64,000 nucleotides of DNA from positions 434,001-498,000 of the forward strand of contig NZ_JAYFFH010000001.1 in the NCBI RefSeq assembly GCF_036289385.1, given 5' to 3'. The DNA is from Anaerofustis butyriciformans. GTDB taxonomy: Bacteria > Bacillota > Clostridia > Eubacteriales > Anaerofustaceae. The position numbers and the translations under genes are program-made. Under the pieces are notes generated by a model. It ran no database searches. It saw nothing but the letters and a program-made list of their open reading frames with translations, and was not told the DNA's origin. This document shows positions 36,780 to 45,030 of the stretch, piece after piece; position 1 is the stretch's first letter, and each line of letters begins with the position of its first letter.

Positions 36780-39524
36780 TTATACTTCGACTAATACTTT
36801 GCTCCCGCCTGCTTTTTCTTTCTTAACTATAATCTGCTTGTCTATTTTTTCTCTAAGTTCGCTTACATGGGATATTATCCCTACAAGCCTGTTACCTTCA
36901 CATAGGGCTGAAAGTGTTCTTATAGCCTGAGATAAAGATTCTTCATCAAGAGAACCAAAACCTTCATCAACAAACATTGTATCAAGTTTTATTCCTCCTG
37001 CAGAGGACTGTATTTCATCACATAATCCAAGTGCCAAACATAACGACGCCTTAAAAGATTCTCCTCCTGATAATGATTTAACATCTCTTTTTGAGCCGTT
37101 ATAATGGTCTATTACATCAAGTTCCAATCCACTTTGCTTTCTTTTATTATCGGCAGAAGTTTTTCTTATTAATTCATACTGTCCCGAAGTCATACTGATT
37201 AATCTAATATTTGCCCTGTTAATTATTCTGTCAAAATATGCCATTTGTATATAGGTTTCAAGCATTATCTTTTCTTTACCTGTTAAAGTTCCATTTGCAG
37301 TACTGCTTAATGCATTTAACCATTTATATTTTTCTTCAACCTTTTCTTGTTCTTTAAGCTTTGATTGTATTTTTTCTAAATATGAAGAATTGATTTCTTT
37401 TGTTAGGTTAATATTTTTTTGCTTATTTTGTAAATTTTGTTTTTCTGTTTTTAAATATGCTTGTTTTTCTTCTTCTTTTGTTATATCTATATCTTCACTA
37501 TTTTTTAGAATTTCTTTATTAGTATCTATTTTTATTTTTATCTCTTTAATACTTCTTTTACAATCTTCAAATGCTTCATTTGTTTCTTTATAATTTTCTT
37601 CAATAGATTTTTTAGTTTGTTCTAAACTTTTCTTTGTTTTTAAAGCAGCATTTTTATTTTCATATTTAAGATTACCTTTTAAATTATCTATTCTTTGAGA
37701 AATGTTTTTTAACATAGTTTCATCTGTTAGTTTTGAATTTATAATGCTTTGCATTTCATCTTTTAACTTGGCCAAATTATCTTTGTTTTTTTGTAGTGAC
37801 TGATTAAGTTCTTCTTTTGTTGTTTCTTTATCTTCTATATCACTTATTTTATCTAATACTTCATTTAATAGATTTACTGTATCTTCTTTCTTTTTTTCTA
37901 ATGACTTACCATTTAAAATATCATTTGAAAGTTTATTTAATCTTTCTTCAATTTCTTTTAAGGAACCTTTTACTTCTCCTGCTTTTTCACTGGCTTTTCT
38001 TTCTTTTTCTTGTGCTTTTTCAGATTCACTTTTTAGTTTTTCAAGCTCTTCTTTTGTAGGAGCATTAAACTCTTGTTTTGCAGGATTTGGATGAGAAGTT
38101 GAACCACATACAGGACAAGGCTCATTATCTATTAAGTTCTTAGCTAAAATACCTGCTTGTTCATCGAGATAAGCTCTGTTTCCTTTATCATACTTTTCCT
38201 TTAAAGCTTGTGCCTTTTCTGATTTTATTTTGTAATCATTAATCAAGTTTTCATATGCTTCTTTAGTTTTATCAAAGTTTTCTTTATAACTTATAATAGT
38301 ATCAATATCTTTTTTTTCTTTCTCTAAATTTGACTTCTCCTCAATATAATTACTTTTATTTTTTATTATTTCATCTATACTTCTTATTTCTTCTTCTATA
38401 TTCTTTATTTCTTCTTCCAACTTATCTTTACTTAAAGATTTTTTCTTAAATGATTTATCATTATTTTCTATTCTATTCCTTATATTTTCTTCTTCATTTA
38501 TATTTTTTTCAAGCTCATCATAATCATCAAGCTTGATTTCAATTTGTGTAATTTCGTTTAGAATATCATCTCTCTTATCGTATTCTTTTTTTGCATCTTC
38601 TACTTTTAAACTTAATTTATTTTTTTCTTCTTCTTTTTCAAATAGTTCATCTTCTAAATCTTTTATGCTTTCTTTAGCATTTATAAGTGTTTTTGCTTTT
38701 GTAAGAATTTTTGTAATTTCTTCTATTTCATCATCTAACTTATTTATTTCAATTTGACATTGTTTTTCTTCTTCAATACTGTCATTTATGCTATTTTCTA
38801 TTAACGGAATAACATCTATAAAAGGAGTTTCTTCATTTTTTATCTTTTCTATTATTAAATAAAGATTCTCATCCTCTTCACATTTTATTCCATCAATATA
38901 CTGAATAAGAGTACTTTTCAAGCTGTTATATTTTTTATTTATTTCTAAAAAATCCTCTTTTATTTTTTCTTGAAGTAAATTATATTTTTGTGTCTTAAAT
39001 AATTTTTGAAAAGTCTGTTTTCTTTCATCGGTAGAAGAATTTAATAATTTTAAGAAATCACCTTGTGCTATCATAACAATTTGAGTAAATTGATGATAAT
39101 CAACACCTAAAATATCTATAACAGCATCATTTACTTCTTTTGGTTTATCTATTGTTTTACCGTTTGGCAAATAAAGTTCTACACTTGCCTTTTGAGTTGT
39201 AAATCCATCTCCTCTGCTTTTAGGTCTAACATATTCTGGATTTCTTTTTATATAATATTCTTTACCGGAGTATGTAAAATTTAGTTCAACACTTGTTGGA
39301 GTGCTTTCAAGTGCATATTTTGAACGAAACATGCTTGCATCTCTGTTTTCTCCACTGGCTCTTCCATATAATGCATATGTTATTGCATCAAAAATAGTTG
39401 TTTTACCTGCTCCTGTATCACCAGTTATTAAATATAGTCCGTTTTCCCCAAGTTTATCAAAATCAATTTCAACTTTATTTGAATATGGACCAAAAGCTGA
39501 CATTATAAGTTTAGTTGGTCTCAT
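36780..39524 (-). CDS. sbcC: SbcC, ATPase subunit of the SbcCD nuclease
   Basis: This 914-aa Rad50-like protein has an N-terminal Walker A (LITGDTGAGKTTIFDAI), QFTQIVMIAQGDFLKLL, long coiled coils (about 180-460 and 490-760) flanking a zinc hook CPVCG (about residue 471), and the C-terminal signature SLSGGESFKASLCLALGL with Walker B TMFVDEGFGSLDEE. With SbcD it removes DNA hairpins and processes double-strand breaks. The ATG overlaps the sbcD stop by one base. Confidence 0.95.
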   Translation of the reverse strand: MRPTKLIMSAFGPYSNKVEIDFDKLGENGLYLITGDTGAGKTTIFDAITYALYGRASGENRDASMFRSKYALESTPTSVELNFTYSGKEYYIKRNPEYVRPKSRGDGFTTQKASVELYLPNGKTIDKPKEVNDAVIDILGVDYHQFTQIVMIAQGDFLKLLNSSTDERKQTFQKLFKTQKYNLLQEKIKEDFLEINKKYNSLKSTLIQYIDGIKCEEDENLYLIIEKIKNEETPFIDVIPLIENSINDSIEEEKQCQIEINKLDDEIEEITKILTKAKTLINAKESIKDLEDELFEKEEEKNKLSLKVEDAKKEYDKRDDILNEITQIEIKLDDYDELEKNINEEENIRNRIENNDKSFKKKSLSKDKLEEEIKNIEEEIRSIDEIIKNKSNYIEEKSNLEKEKKDIDTIISYKENFDKTKEAYENLINDYKIKSEKAQALKEKYDKGNRAYLDEQAGILAKNLIDNEPCPVCGSTSHPNPAKQEFNAPTKEELEKLKSESEKAQEKERKASEKAGEVKGSLKEIEERLNKLSNDILNGKSLEKKKEDTVNLLNEVLDKISDIEDKETTKEELNQSLQKNKDNLAKLKDEMQSIINSKLTDETMLKNISQRIDNLKGNLKYENKNAALKTKKSLEQTKKSIEENYKETNEAFEDCKRSIKEIKIKIDTNKEILKNSEDIDITKEEEKQAYLKTEKQNLQNKQKNINLTKEINSSYLEKIQSKLKEQEKVEEKYKWLNALSSTANGTLTGKEKIMLETYIQMAYFDRIINRANIRLISMTSGQYELIRKTSADNKRKQSGLELDVIDHYNGSKRDVKSLSGGESFKASLCLALGLCDEIQSSAGGIKLDTMFVDEGFGSLDEESLSQAIRTLSALCEGNRLVGIISHVSELREKIDKQIIVKKEKAGGSKVLVEV

Positions 39525-40660
39525 TAATTATTCCCCCATATTTCTTCAATCGTATTTTTAATATAATTATTCTGTTCTTCATTCATGCTTTGATTATTCT
39601 GCTGTTTATAAAAATCTGAGAATAATTCAAAAGGAGAAAAACTTTCTATATGTTCAATTTCTTTAATCTTATTTGAAGATCTCGTTCTAATGTTATCATA
39701 GTCAACTTTCATTATATTATGATAAACTGCTCTAAGTTTTGTTATAACATCAGGTATATCCTCTTCATCTGTAAGAATAATATGCATATAATCTTCCCTA
39801 TAAGATGTATCTTTATAAAAATCAAGTCGCATAATATCATTATATTTTCCCTTTATTTCTACCATATCCCTTAAAGGTTTAAAAGGAACTGTTTTAATGC
39901 TTATATTATTCTTTTCCTTAATATCTATAATCGTTGCACTTTTTTTATCCTTAGCTTCCGAAAATGAATATTTAAGTGGTGTTCCAGAATATCTAACTCT
40001 TTCTGATTTACAATTTTGCGGACGGTGTATATGCCCTAAAGCTGTATAATCAAACTTATCAAAATTCGATACATCTATATTATCGCTCCCACCTACTGAT
40101 ATTTCTTCTGAATCTGTTCTTTCTGCTCCCGTTACAAATTGATGTGTAATCATTATATTTCTTTCGTTTGTATCTATTTTAAGATTATCTATTACTGTTT
40201 TTACAGCATCATTATAAGTATTTATCACCTTATCTTCATAAACCTTACGAACATTTAACGGTTTTATAAAAGGTAACATCCATATATTTATTTTCCCGTA
40301 TTCATCATTTAATTCTATTTCATTAATTTCTCCGTTATATACAGGGGAAAAAAATATTTTACTTTTACGCATAAATGAATTACCAAAGGCAATACGCTCC
40401 GGTGAATCGTGATTCCCGCTTATTATAAATACATAAAGATTTCTATTTTCAAGTTCTTCAAGAAAATCATTAAATAACTCCACCGCATCTACAGGAGGCA
40501 CACTCTTATCATAAACATCTCCTGCAATTATTACACTTTCAATATTTTCATTATCTATAATTTCTAATATGTTATTTATAATATATTTTTGATCTTCAAT
40601 CATTGAATAACCGTTTACTTTTTTCCCTAAATGAAGATCCGACAAATGCATAAATTTCAT
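39524..40660 (-). CDS. sbcD: SbcD, nuclease subunit of SbcCD
   Basis: This 378-aa Mre11-like protein begins MKFMHLSDLHLGKKVNG. It has the metallophosphoesterase motifs IIAGDVYDKSVPP, FIISGNHDSPER, MITHQFVTGAE and YTALGHIHRPQ. It has both nuclease activities of the complex. It is the first gene of a two-gene operon (sbcDC) with one-base overlap. Confidence 0.95.
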   Translation of the reverse strand: MKFMHLSDLHLGKKVNGYSMIEDQKYIINNILEIIDNENIESVIIAGDVYDKSVPPVDAVELFNDFLEELENRNLYVFIISGNHDSPERIAFGNSFMRKSKIFFSPVYNGEINEIELNDEYGKINIWMLPFIKPLNVRKVYEDKVINTYNDAVKTVIDNLKIDTNERNIMITHQFVTGAERTDSEEISVGGSDNIDVSNFDKFDYTALGHIHRPQNCKSERVRYSGTPLKYSFSEAKDKKSATIIDIKEKNNISIKTVPFKPLRDMVEIKGKYNDIMRLDFYKDTSYREDYMHIILTDEEDIPDVITKLRAVYHNIMKVDYDNIRTRSSNKIKEIEHIESFSPFELFSDFYKQQNNQSMNEEQNNYIKNTIEEIWGNN

Positions 40661-40733
40661 TTCTTACTCCCAAACAAAAATTATTTTAAACCTTAATCAT
40701 TTTCATTCTATAAATTTTATAATAACATAAAAA

Positions 40734-40771
40734 TAAGTTGTTACTAAATAAAAATATCAAGTAACAACTTA
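40734..40771. repeat. Inverted repeat upstream of sbcD
   Basis: TAAGTTGTTACT (40734-40745) and AGTAACAACTTA (40760-40771) form a 12-bp perfect stem with a 14-base loop. Five Ts follow on the minus strand, so it is terminator-like, yet no minus-strand gene lies directly before it. It may be a relic of the accessory region that starts here. The rest of 40661-41016 holds nothing I can recognise. Confidence 0.6.
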
Positions 40772-41016
40772 AAATTATTTTAGGTTTTTTTAGAAATATT
40801 AAGTAACACATAACCTATTATTTTATTATCAAGTAATATTTATAAATAAGGTTAATCAATATAGTTTAATATAGTTATTTTTATTATATTTAATTTGTCA
40901 CCATAAATCAGATTTAAATAAATCATGTCACAATACTGACTTTAAAACAAACATTGAATTATATTATTTTTTATTAATTATATTAGTTATATTAATTATT
41001 TATATTATTTTTGCAC

Positions 41017-41045
41017 TTGACTTTTTTGGTAAGTTGTATTATACT
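41017..41045 (+). promoter_or_regulatory. Promoter of the ImmR-like regulator
   Basis: TTGACT (41017-41022) and TATACT (41040-41045) are 17 bases apart, a near-consensus promoter about 48 bp before the ATG. Confidence 0.8.
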
Positions 41046-41054
41046 TTTGGTAAG
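41024..41054 (+). repeat. Direct repeats in the promoter, likely repressor sites
   Basis: TTTTGGTAAG occurs at 41024-41033 and 41045-41054, 21 bp (two helical turns) apart. One copy is in the spacer and the other runs from the -10 box into the start region. They are likely autoregulatory sites of the downstream Xre-type protein. A leader hairpin (AAGAAC/GTTCTT) follows at about 41055-41073. Confidence 0.6.
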
Positions 41055-41092
41055 AAGAACAGGTAATGTTCTTCTTATAAGGAGGATATATA

Positions 41093-41404
41093 ATGAATAA
41101 AGAATTTGGACAAAGATTATTAACATTATTGCAAAAACAAAATATGACACAAAAACAACTTGCCGATAGAATAAATACTACAGAAGCTACACTTTCTCGT
41201 TATATTTCTGGTGCCAGAGAACCCAAAGCAGATATGCTTGCCAATATTGCAACTGCACTTCATACAACATCAGATTATTTACTTGGTATAGAACAAAATG
41301 ATTTTGATTTTCCAAAAGTAGAGCGTATATTGGCTAGAAATTCTGCAAACATGTCAGAAAAACAAAAAAGAGCACTTATTTCAGCTCTATTTGGGGAGGA
41401 TTAA
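41093..41404 (+). CDS. Xre-family regulator, ImmR-like
   Basis: This 103-aa protein has an HTH_3 domain (about 5-62: LLTLLQKQNMTQKQLADRI, TEATLSRYISGAREPKADML) and a short C-terminal tail. Together with the metallopeptidase gene 3 bp downstream it matches the ImmR/ImmA arrangement that controls integrative elements such as ICEBs1. In that system ImmR represses excision genes until ImmA cleaves it. No excision genes are adjacent here. GGAGG precedes the ATG. Confidence 0.85.
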   Translation: MNKEFGQRLLTLLQKQNMTQKQLADRINTTEATLSRYISGAREPKADMLANIATALHTTSDYLLGIEQNDFDFPKVERILARNSANMSEKQKRALISALFGED

Positions 41405-41407
41405 TGA

Positions 41408-41956
41408 ATGACATTTAGATTATCAGACCAACGTTGTGAAGAAATTAAAGATATTGTCGTTAGTACATTTGAAAAACTTGATATTAGATGTATCCCAATA
41501 AGTGGCTTCGAAATAGCTACAAAGCTTGGTGCAATGATAATTCCTTATTCTTCAAAATCCATAGAAGAACAAAAACTTATGTTAAAGGAAAGTGAAGATG
41601 GATTTTCGATTAAATACAATGGCACTTGGTATATATTTTACAACGATAGAAAAGGATACGGTCGTACAAATAATACTCTCACTCACGAATGCGGTCATAT
41701 TGTATTAGATCATTCACAAGAAAGTAATTTAGCTGAAGCTGAAGCAAAATTTTTTGCAAAATATGCTATCGCTCCACCCGTTTTGATTCATAAGTTAAAT
41801 CTAAAAAATTCACTAGAGGTTTATAATCATTTTTATATTAGCCTTCAAGCAGCTTCATATGCTTTTTCCTATTATCAAAAATGGTTGACTTATGGCAATA
41901 AGGATTATACTAATTACGAATTAAGATTACTTCAGCTTTTTTCAAAAGCTATGTAA
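41408..41956 (+). CDS. ImmA/IrrE-family metallopeptidase
   Basis: This 182-aa protein carries the zinc motif HECGH (residues 93-97) in the context NTLTHECGHIVLDHS, and a second acidic helix EAEAKFFAKYAIAP, as in ImmA/IrrE proteases. It is expected to cleave the adjacent ImmR-like repressor. The GGGGAGG sequence at the end of the regulator gene is its ribosome site. An ATG four bases upstream is in a frame that stops at once, so the start at 41408 is correct. Confidence 0.88.
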   Translation: MTFRLSDQRCEEIKDIVVSTFEKLDIRCIPISGFEIATKLGAMIIPYSSKSIEEQKLMLKESEDGFSIKYNGTWYIFYNDRKGYGRTNNTLTHECGHIVLDHSQESNLAEAEAKFFAKYAIAPPVLIHKLNLKNSLEVYNHFYISLQAASYAFSYYQKWLTYGNKDYTNYELRLLQLFSKAM

Positions 41957-41989
41957 TAAAAAATTTTAATGAAAGGATGGTGATGTTAT

Positions 41990-42154
41990 ATGATTGTAAT
42001 ATGCTTTCAATTAAATAATGCACCTAATAAATTGCAACAACAATTTACTAAGTGCAATTTCTTCGGATGCGAGCATCCACTATTTGAATATGAAAATTAT
42101 GCCACATCTGAAGAACTTTTTCAAGAGATAACCGTTATTTTTAGATTAAAATAG
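41990..42154 (+). CDS. Small protein of 54 aa, unknown
   Basis: This short frame lies between the metallopeptidase and DUF4417 genes on the same strand. It begins MIVICFQLNNAPNK and contains three cysteines (positions 5, 22 and 27) in its first half. AAAGGATGG lies about 10 bases before the ATG, and the 17-bp gap to the next gene fits operon structure. I do not recognise a family. Codon use resembles its neighbours, so it is probably real. Confidence 0.55.
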   Translation: MIVICFQLNNAPNKLQQQFTKCNFFGCEHPLFEYENYATSEELFQEITVIFRLK

Positions 42155-42171
42155 ATAAGGAGGCATAATTT

Positions 42172-42837
42172 ATGTCAAAAGTAAATAGCACTCGTAATGG
42201 GTGCAAAGACGTTTTTCACGCATTTTTAGTAAAAAATGCTACTTACGATAATCCGTTAGAAATTCCATGTTTAAAATTGGAAATACAAAAACCAAATAAA
42301 TTGATTTCATTTACAAAGGCTTTAAAAAGTACTGATTATGATGCATGGATACATTTCTATGAAGATGACACATCATTTGAACGACTTTGGAATAAGCCAA
42401 ATACTTATCTTCCAATTCTAAAAAAATTTAAGGGTGTTATATCACCTGATTTCAGCATTTACCGTGATATGCCATTAGTCATGCAACATTGGAATATTTA
42501 CAGAAGCCGAGCTATTGGTTTTTGGTTACAAGAAAATGGATTAACTGTAATCCCAAACATTCGATTTAGTGATGAACGAACTTATAAATTGTCTTGTGCA
42601 GGAATACAAAAAAACGGAGTTATTGCAGTAGGGTCTCATGGATGTATAAAGATATTGACTGATAGAGCTTATTTTCAAAATGGACTAAACTATGTAATTG
42701 ATACCTTGAAACCTACCACGATTGTTGTCTATGGAACTGCACCACAAAATATTTTTGCTCCATACAAAGAAATCGGAATTGAAATATTACAATTCGATAG
42801 TGAATTTATGCAAAGTCGAAAGGTTGTGAATGCTTAA
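42172..42837 (+). CDS. DUF4417 domain protein
   Basis: This 221-aa protein shows the family-like blocks DAWIHFYEDDTSFERLW, GVISPDFSIYRDMPLVMQHWNIYRSRAIGFWLQ, IPNIRFSDERTY and VAVGSHGCIK-like IAVGSHGCIK. DUF4417 proteins are common in Firmicutes phages and integrative elements, and their biochemical role is unknown. AGGAGG lies 8 bases upstream. The stop codon overlaps the start of the next gene (TAATG). Confidence 0.8.
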   Translation: MSKVNSTRNGCKDVFHAFLVKNATYDNPLEIPCLKLEIQKPNKLISFTKALKSTDYDAWIHFYEDDTSFERLWNKPNTYLPILKKFKGVISPDFSIYRDMPLVMQHWNIYRSRAIGFWLQENGLTVIPNIRFSDERTYKLSCAGIQKNGVIAVGSHGCIKILTDRAYFQNGLNYVIDTLKPTTIVVYGTAPQNIFAPYKEIGIEILQFDSEFMQSRKVVNA

Positions 42838-43247
42838 TGGGAGCAGGTTTTCATGGTGGCTTTGGTGATACATATGGAGCTAAACAAAATAATGTTCCAG
42901 TCAATGACCCAAAAAATGTCAGATATAGCAAAAAGAAAACTGAGGAGTATTTACTAAATATCAATCATCCTATAGGCGGTTCTAAAGCGAAATTTATGAA
43001 AGATGTCTTAGGATATTCGCAGAGTGATTCAAAATTGTTTCACAAAAATGTTGTAGCTTCTCTAGTAGGAAAATCACCTACAAAGAGCGAAACAACTCCA
43101 TTTGGAATTAAACATACTTATAACACTAAAATTATAGGTAAATCTGGTAAATCAAGTAATGCCAATGTTGTAGTTGTTATACAAAAAGACAATAGTAGAG
43201 TTACATATAAAATAGTAACAATCTACCCCGATAAGAAAGGAAGATAG
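42837..43247 (+). CDS. Small protein with DUF6883-like C-terminal domain, possible toxin
   Basis: This 136-aa protein starts with a glycine-rich leader (MGAGFHGGFGDTYGAK) like those at the ends of secreted or phage-structure polypeptides. A compact domain follows (about 45-136: NHPIGGSKAKFMKDVLGYS, TTPFGIKHTYNTKIIG, VTYKIVTIYP). The layout resembles the DUF6883-type domain found at the C-termini of polymorphic toxins. It sits 3 bp before a DUF4926-like gene of the kind found beside such domains, so a toxin-immunity pair is likely. It is translationally coupled to the DUF4417 gene. Activity is not shown. Confidence 0.55.
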   Translation: MGAGFHGGFGDTYGAKQNNVPVNDPKNVRYSKKKTEEYLLNINHPIGGSKAKFMKDVLGYSQSDSKLFHKNVVASLVGKSPTKSETTPFGIKHTYNTKIIGKSGKSSNANVVVVIQKDNSRVTYKIVTIYPDKKGR

Positions 43248-43250
43248 ATT

Positions 43251-43436
43251 ATGAAAGAGTTAGATGTAGTAAAACTTATTAAAGAATTTAATGGTCTTCC
43301 CGTTGGAACTAAAGGTGCAATTGTTTTAGAATATGATGGCACTTATTATGAGGTTGAATTCTTCGATTCAAATGGTGATACCATTGGTGTCTTTACTACC
43401 CCATGTAATGCATTAGAACTTGTGATTTCAAACTAA
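43251..43436 (+). CDS. DUF4926-like protein, possible immunity protein
   Basis: This 61-aa protein has the DUF4926 pattern: ELDVVKLIKEFNGLPVGTKGAIVLEY then YYEVEFFDSNGDTIGVFT. These proteins form small beta barrels and are repeatedly found beside short toxin-like domains. It is 3 bp after the DUF6883-like gene and ends the plus-strand operon before a terminator. GAAAGGAAG is the ribosome site. Confidence 0.7.
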   Translation: MKELDVVKLIKEFNGLPVGTKGAIVLEYDGTYYEVEFFDSNGDTIGVFTTPCNALELVISN

Positions 43437-43450
43437 TATAAAACATTATA

Positions 43451-43489
43451 AAAACATGGCAGCAACAAATTCTATGCGCCGTGTTTTTT
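43451..43489 (+). terminator. Intrinsic terminator of the ImmR-DUF4926 operon
   Basis: AAAACATGGC pairs with GCCGTGTTTT (one G-T pair), followed by a T run, 15 bp after the last stop codon. Confidence 0.75.
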
Positions 43490-43906
43490 CATCTATTTAC
43501 AAAAACAAATCGACTTCAAAGTCTAACATTATTTTTTAATTTTCACAAAAATTGTACTTTAATTAGAATTTTTCTTTTTATATTTAATGTTCGCAAGCTA
43601 TATAGAGTGTAAATATTGTATGATTAATAATCTTTAGCATAACATTTCAAATCCAACATAAATATATATTGAAAGTCCTTAGTTTGCCATTATTTAATTT
43701 TCATACTTTTTAATTGAATACCTATTTTTATTATCATTTCTTACAATTTATCTATGTATTTGAATATTTAAAATATGAATTTTATTTATTCTTTTAACAA
43801 GTTCTTCTACATTTGCCTAACTTTTTTATCAAGAGTAATTTCTATATTTTACGGCTTATTATTTGATATCATGCTTATATATTGGGTTGTTTGGTATATA
43901 ACTTTT
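43490..43906. other. AT-rich intergenic region
   Basis: About 415 bp between converging genes. A short hydrophobic frame at 43775-43981 overlaps the next gene antisense and has no ribosome site. I see no RNA gene or repeat here. Confidence 0.6.
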
Positions 43907-44599
43907 TTATTTAAACTCATCTATACTTTTATACATTATTTTAATTTTATCAACTATTTTTTCACAGTGATAATGTCCTAAATACCATCTTTTATATTTT
44001 AGTTTATTTTCTATTTCATTAAGCCATTTTTCAGTAGATTTATCAACACTTTTTTGATTAATAAATGGAAGAAAATACTCTACAGGCTCATATTTTAAAG
44101 AGGATGTATGAGATAAAACATAATCAACTTCCCAATTTGCTTTATTTAGATTATTTTCCACATGTTCTTTTATTCTTTCACTTGGTTGCTCTGATTCAAA
44201 CCAATTCAAACCGTTTTTTAATCTATAATCCTTATCAACACTATATGCACCGCCTATAACAATTACTTTCTTACCATCAAAATCATAGATTTCTCCATCT
44301 TTTGCAAATAATAAATTAGGGTAATCTTCTTCATAATATACAATACCATTTTTCCATATCTTCTCTTTGTAACTATTAATATTACTTGATCTTTCTTCAT
44401 GGTTACCATGAATACAGAAAAATGTTATATTTGCCTGTAATAACATATTTTTTATCATATAACTTCTTTCATCTTGATAATAATTAATACCGCTATCCCC
44501 TAATATTATCATTACATCATCTATATTCGTCATATGTTCAAAAGTAAAATAAATTAAGTCTTCTAAATTTCCGTGTCTATCTCCTGTTATATAGTACAT
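43907..44599 (-). CDS. Metallophosphoesterase
   Basis: This 230-aa calcineurin-like enzyme begins MYYITGDRHGN (Asp and His metal ligands at residues 7 and 9). It continues with MIILGDSGINYY, FFCIHGNHEERS, VIGGAYSVDKDYR, DYVLSHTSS and WYLGHYHCEK, the complete set of metal-binding motifs. Proteins like this act on phosphoesters such as nucleotides or phosphoproteins; the substrate is unknown. AAAGGAAC precedes the ATG. It is the last of four minus-strand genes (212-aa protein, helicase, 108-aa protein, this enzyme) that may form one unit. Confidence 0.85.
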   Translation of the reverse strand: MYYITGDRHGNLEDLIYFTFEHMTNIDDVMIILGDSGINYYQDERSYMIKNMLLQANITFFCIHGNHEERSSNINSYKEKIWKNGIVYYEEDYPNLLFAKDGEIYDFDGKKVIVIGGAYSVDKDYRLKNGLNWFESEQPSERIKEHVENNLNKANWEVDYVLSHTSSLKYEPVEYFLPFINQKSVDKSTEKWLNEIENKLKYKRWYLGHYHCEKIVDKIKIMYKSIDEFK

Positions 44600-44670
44600 T
44601 TTTTGTTCCTTTTTATTTTTACATTCTTTTGTGTTGAAATATAAATCAATTTATTATATACAATTATCTT

Positions 44671-44997
44671 TTAATCACAATCAAATTTCTTTGTGTTAAA
44701 TACAAATACATCCTTTCCATCATATTTTTCATAAATTTTATATATACTTTTAAATTCTGAAATAGTAATAGCATGATTTCCTAAAACACTTGTAATAGCA
44801 ATGCCTGGCATACCAGGGGCATATAATCTATTATTTAAATTAATATATACCCAAGAACATCCACTATAATATCCATGCTTATCCCATTTAGAAAACCCAT
44901 TATCATTAAGCCATTCAGTAAAAGTATCATTACCATCAATTGCTTTATCATAAACAAGAATTGTAGCACTTCCATCACTTATTCTATTTTCATTCAT
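44671..44997 (-). CDS. 108-aa protein of unknown function
   Basis: I do not recognise this protein. It is soluble and mixed alpha/beta, with FTEWLNDNGFSKWDKHGYYSG then WVYINLNNRLYAPGMPGIAI and VLGNHAITISEFKSIY. There is no membrane segment or catalytic motif. It lies 33 bp after the helicase gene and 71 bp before the metallophosphoesterase gene, with AGAGG before the ATG. It could be an accessory or immunity-like protein. Confidence 0.65.
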   Translation of the reverse strand: MNENRISDGSATILVYDKAIDGNDTFTEWLNDNGFSKWDKHGYYSGCSWVYINLNNRLYAPGMPGIAITSVLGNHAITISEFKSIYKIYEKYDGKDVFVFNTKKFDCD

Positions 44998-45030
44998 AAT
45001 AAACCTCTATACTAATTATATATTTGTCTT

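Noticed and set aside
43775..43981. 68-aa hydrophobic frame next to the metallophosphoesterase
   Set aside because: Antisense overlap with the end of a real gene and no ribosome site.
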